Assembly (NCBI GenBank): GCA_026770585.1
Contig: MU646567.1
Location: 262,058-278,798, forward strand
Direction: 5' to 3'
Source of the DNA: Baffinella frigidus
Lineage: Eukaryota > Cryptophyceae > Cryptomonadales > Baffinellaceae
DNA length: 16,741 nt
A model generated the notes under the pieces. It was not told where the DNA came from. It searched no databases and worked only from the letters and a program-made list of their open reading frames with translations. Shown here in pieces: positions 15,672 through 16,741 of the stretch. The stretch's first letter is position 1, and every line of letters starts with the position of its first letter. The translations under genes were made by a program, and so were the position numbers.

Positions 15672-15753
15672 GGGTACCTCGCTCGTAAGGAACTGACCCC
15701 CCCCCCTACGACCACCGTAGAACCCTAGGCGTAGGCCTACTGAAGGGTCCCTG
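15669..15753. mobile_element. CAGGGGTACC element, shortened copy
   Basis: The left terminus CAGGGGTACCTCGCTCGTAA is intact. The right end is reduced to GGGTCCCTG followed by TA, so most of the right arm is missing. It therefore cannot form the full hairpin. Confidence 0.75.
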
Positions 15754-15756
15754 TAC

Positions 15757-15800
15757 TGCGGAGGAGGTGGAGAGCGGCGCATGCGCACTAAGAGAGCTCA
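15757..15800 (+). repeat. Direct repeat of 15329-15370
   Basis: CTGCGGAGGAGGTGGAGAGC and then GGCGCATGCGCACTAAGAGAG matches CTGCTGAGGAGGTGGAGAGC and then GGAGCATGTGCACTCAGAGAA about 430 bp upstream. Likewise ACGTGTATCCGCACGCGAGT after 15500 reappears inverted near 15830-15850. Confidence 0.75.
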
Positions 15801-15849
15801 ATACTGATTACTGAATTCCGCTCGTGTCACTCGTGTGCGGATACACGTA

Positions 15850-16073
15850 CAGGGGTACCTCGCTCATAAGAAAGCGCCACCCCCTAGGACCGCAATAGGG
15901 CCTTAGGCATAGTCCTACTGTACAGGGGTACCTCGCTCATTAGAAAACGCCCCCCTCCTAGGACCCTACAGTAGGGCCCTATTGGGGTCCCTAGGGGGAA
16001 GCGTTTTCTTATGGGCGAGGTACCCTTGTAGGGTCCTAGGGGGAGGCGCTTTCTTATGAGCGAGGTACCCCTG
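15850..16073. mobile_element. CAGGGGTACC MITE carrying a nested copy of itself
   Basis: The outer termini are CAGGGGTACCTCGCTCATAA and complement, with TA at 15848-15849 and 16074-16075. Removing the inner insertion and one TA leaves 116 bp, within one base of the 117-bp element at 15113. Confidence 0.87.
15923..16028. mobile_element. Inner CAGGGGTACC MITE, 106 bp, nested
   Basis: It sits within the outer element at the position where 15113-15229 reads CCTACTGTAGGGTCC. Here the sequence is CCTACTG-TA, then the element, then TA-GGGTCC, an unambiguous TA duplication. The left end has CATTAGAAAACGCCC and the right end GCGTTTTCTTATGGGCGAGG. Confidence 0.88.
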
Positions 16074-16179
16074 TACATTCAGCACGTGTGATTTCATCAT
16101 TGTAGGTTTCTACCGAGGACCAACATGACTCGTCACAAATTTCTCCGCACTGGTGCACTTTTCAGAACGTTTCTCGCCG

Positions 16180-16250
16180 CCGCAAACTCAAGAACCAGTT
16201 CCGGTGTCCGCCTATGCTGGGAGCTCGAAGAACCTGAAGGACCGGAAGGA
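16180..16250 (+). repeat. Dispersed repeat, CCTATGCTGGGAGC variant
   Basis: GAACCAGTTCCGGTGTCCGC, CTATGCTGGGAGCTCGAAG and AACCTGAAGGACCGGAAGG. The closest relative in the window is 4380-4452. Confidence 0.8.
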
Positions 16251-16354
16251 ACGCACTTCTGTGTGCAGCTCTTCCAAGGGCCTCGCAGCCACGCTCTCCA
16301 CGCACGCTTTTGTCCAATTCACTCTGGCACTTCCCCGTAGACACGGACGCGCCC

Positions 16355-16393
16355 TCGTAAGGGCGAGGTACCCCTGTAAAAGAGGTACCCCTG
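16355..16393. mobile_element. Two right-end fragments of the CAGGGGTACC family
   Basis: GTAAGGGCGAGGTACCCCTG, then TA, then AAAGAGGTACCCCTG. Only right termini remain, back to back. This suggests repeated insertion and deletion at one point. Confidence 0.65.
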
Positions 16394-16395
16394 TT

Positions 16396-16499
16396 TATCC
16401 CTTAAGTGGCGAGTAGGCTCATACGCCCTACGGTAGGGCCCTAGGACCTGCCCAGGGCGAGTTAGGGTGAATATTCGCCCGTCCGCCACTTAAGGGATA
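16396..16499. mobile_element. TATCCCTTAAGTGGCGA palindromic element, copy 2
   Basis: TATCCCTTAAGTGGCGAGTA and CGCCACTTAAGGGATA termini, with an interior CCTACGGTAGGGCCCTAGG as in 10169-10274. It lies between CAGGGGTACC-family ends (CCCCTG on both outer sides), so the two families are interleaved here. Confidence 0.82.
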
Positions 16500-16509
16500 C
16501 CCCTGTAAA

Positions 16510-16648
16510 CAGGGGTACCTCGCTCATGAGAAACCGCCACCCCCTAGGACCCTACAGTAGGACCATCATAGGGCCCAGTAAGACCATGCCTAGGGCCCTC
16601 TGATGGTCCTATGTGGGGGGGGAGTTTCTTATGGGCGAGGCACCCCTG
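16510..16648. mobile_element. CAGGGGTACC element, 139 bp
   Basis: Left end CAGGGGTACCTCGCTCATGA, right end CTTATGGGCGAGGCACCCCTG. The middle is longer than in the other copies, with an extra AGTAAGACCATGCC-type segment. No TA duplication is seen at its edges. Confidence 0.78.
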
Positions 16649-16677
16649 TGTTCACCCGCCCGGTGGAGGCACCGTAC

Positions 16678-16741
16678 TATCCCTTAAGTGCCCAGTAGGC
16701 TCATACGCCCTACGGTAGGGCGTATGAGCCTACTGGCCACT
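16678..16741. mobile_element. TATCCCTTAAG palindromic element, cut by the window edge
   Basis: TATCCCTTAAGTGCCCAGTA starts it. An almost perfect palindrome around CCTACGGTAGG continues to CCTACTGGCCACT at the last base. It appears shorter than copies 1 and 2, and its right end is outside the window. Confidence 0.7.

Noticed and set aside
15884-16078. Minus-strand frames with RGTSLIRKR and FLMSEVPL text
   Set aside because: They are translations of the CAGGGGTACC palindromes. The same text appears wherever the element occurs, so it is not a protein family.
15110-16741. CRISPR array
   Set aside because: The repeats are palindromic elements of unequal spacing with conserved interiors and nested insertions, not short direct repeats with unique spacers.
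1-16741. tRNA, rRNA or transposase genes
   Set aside because: I looked for tRNA-like T-arm words and recognisable rRNA or transposase stretches and saw none. A covariance-model scan would be decisive.

Overview
The window reads as nuclear DNA of a eukaryote, probably a microalga or other protist. It has no bacterial-style gene packing. Long stretches are degenerate TTTAGGG/CCCTAAA repeats, the telomere unit of plants and several algal groups. Most of the rest is small palindromic elements and low-complexity tracts. The peptides that the palindromes encode by chance (for example the string FLMSEVPL) resemble spurious predicted proteins I associate with cryptophyte algal genomes. That is a memory-based impression, not a search result.

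Only one gene can be supported, and it is present twice. An intact, apparently intronless 327-codon gene with one PAS domain lies on the minus strand at 7580-8563 and again on the plus strand at 13757-14740. The copies sit in the arms of a large inverted duplication (about 7228-9064 and 13328-15110) separated by about 4.3 kb. By hand count the coding copies differ at 14 of 984 bases, 11 of them amino-acid-changing. About 250 bp of 3' flank differs only by one 3-bp indel. The upstream parts of the arms are far more diverged. The PAS core resembles LOV domains but lacks the photoactive cysteine.

Layout: 1-187 GA microsatellite; 300-2630 a series of short inverted-repeat (hairpin) elements, including a tandemly duplicated unit in which each copy is split at nearly the same point by a different hairpin; 2630-5545 mostly featureless, with three further hairpins or dispersed repeats and one weak exon-like stretch; 5550-6745 C-rich then G-rich telomere-like arrays around a palindrome; 6811-7192 dispersed and tandem repeats; 7228-9064 left PAS arm; 9065-13327 loop with poly-C, telomere-like, CTCGAGA-type and G-rich repeats and three palindromes; 13328-15110 right PAS arm; 15110-16741 a dense, partly nested cluster of palindromic elements.

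The most informative mobile signal is the 15.1-16.7 kb palindrome family with CAGGGGTACC termini. Two insertions can be compared with an uninterrupted version of their target inside the window. Both show a TA target duplication, as expected of Tc1/mariner-type non-autonomous elements (MITEs). No transposase, rRNA, tRNA or CRISPR array was found.
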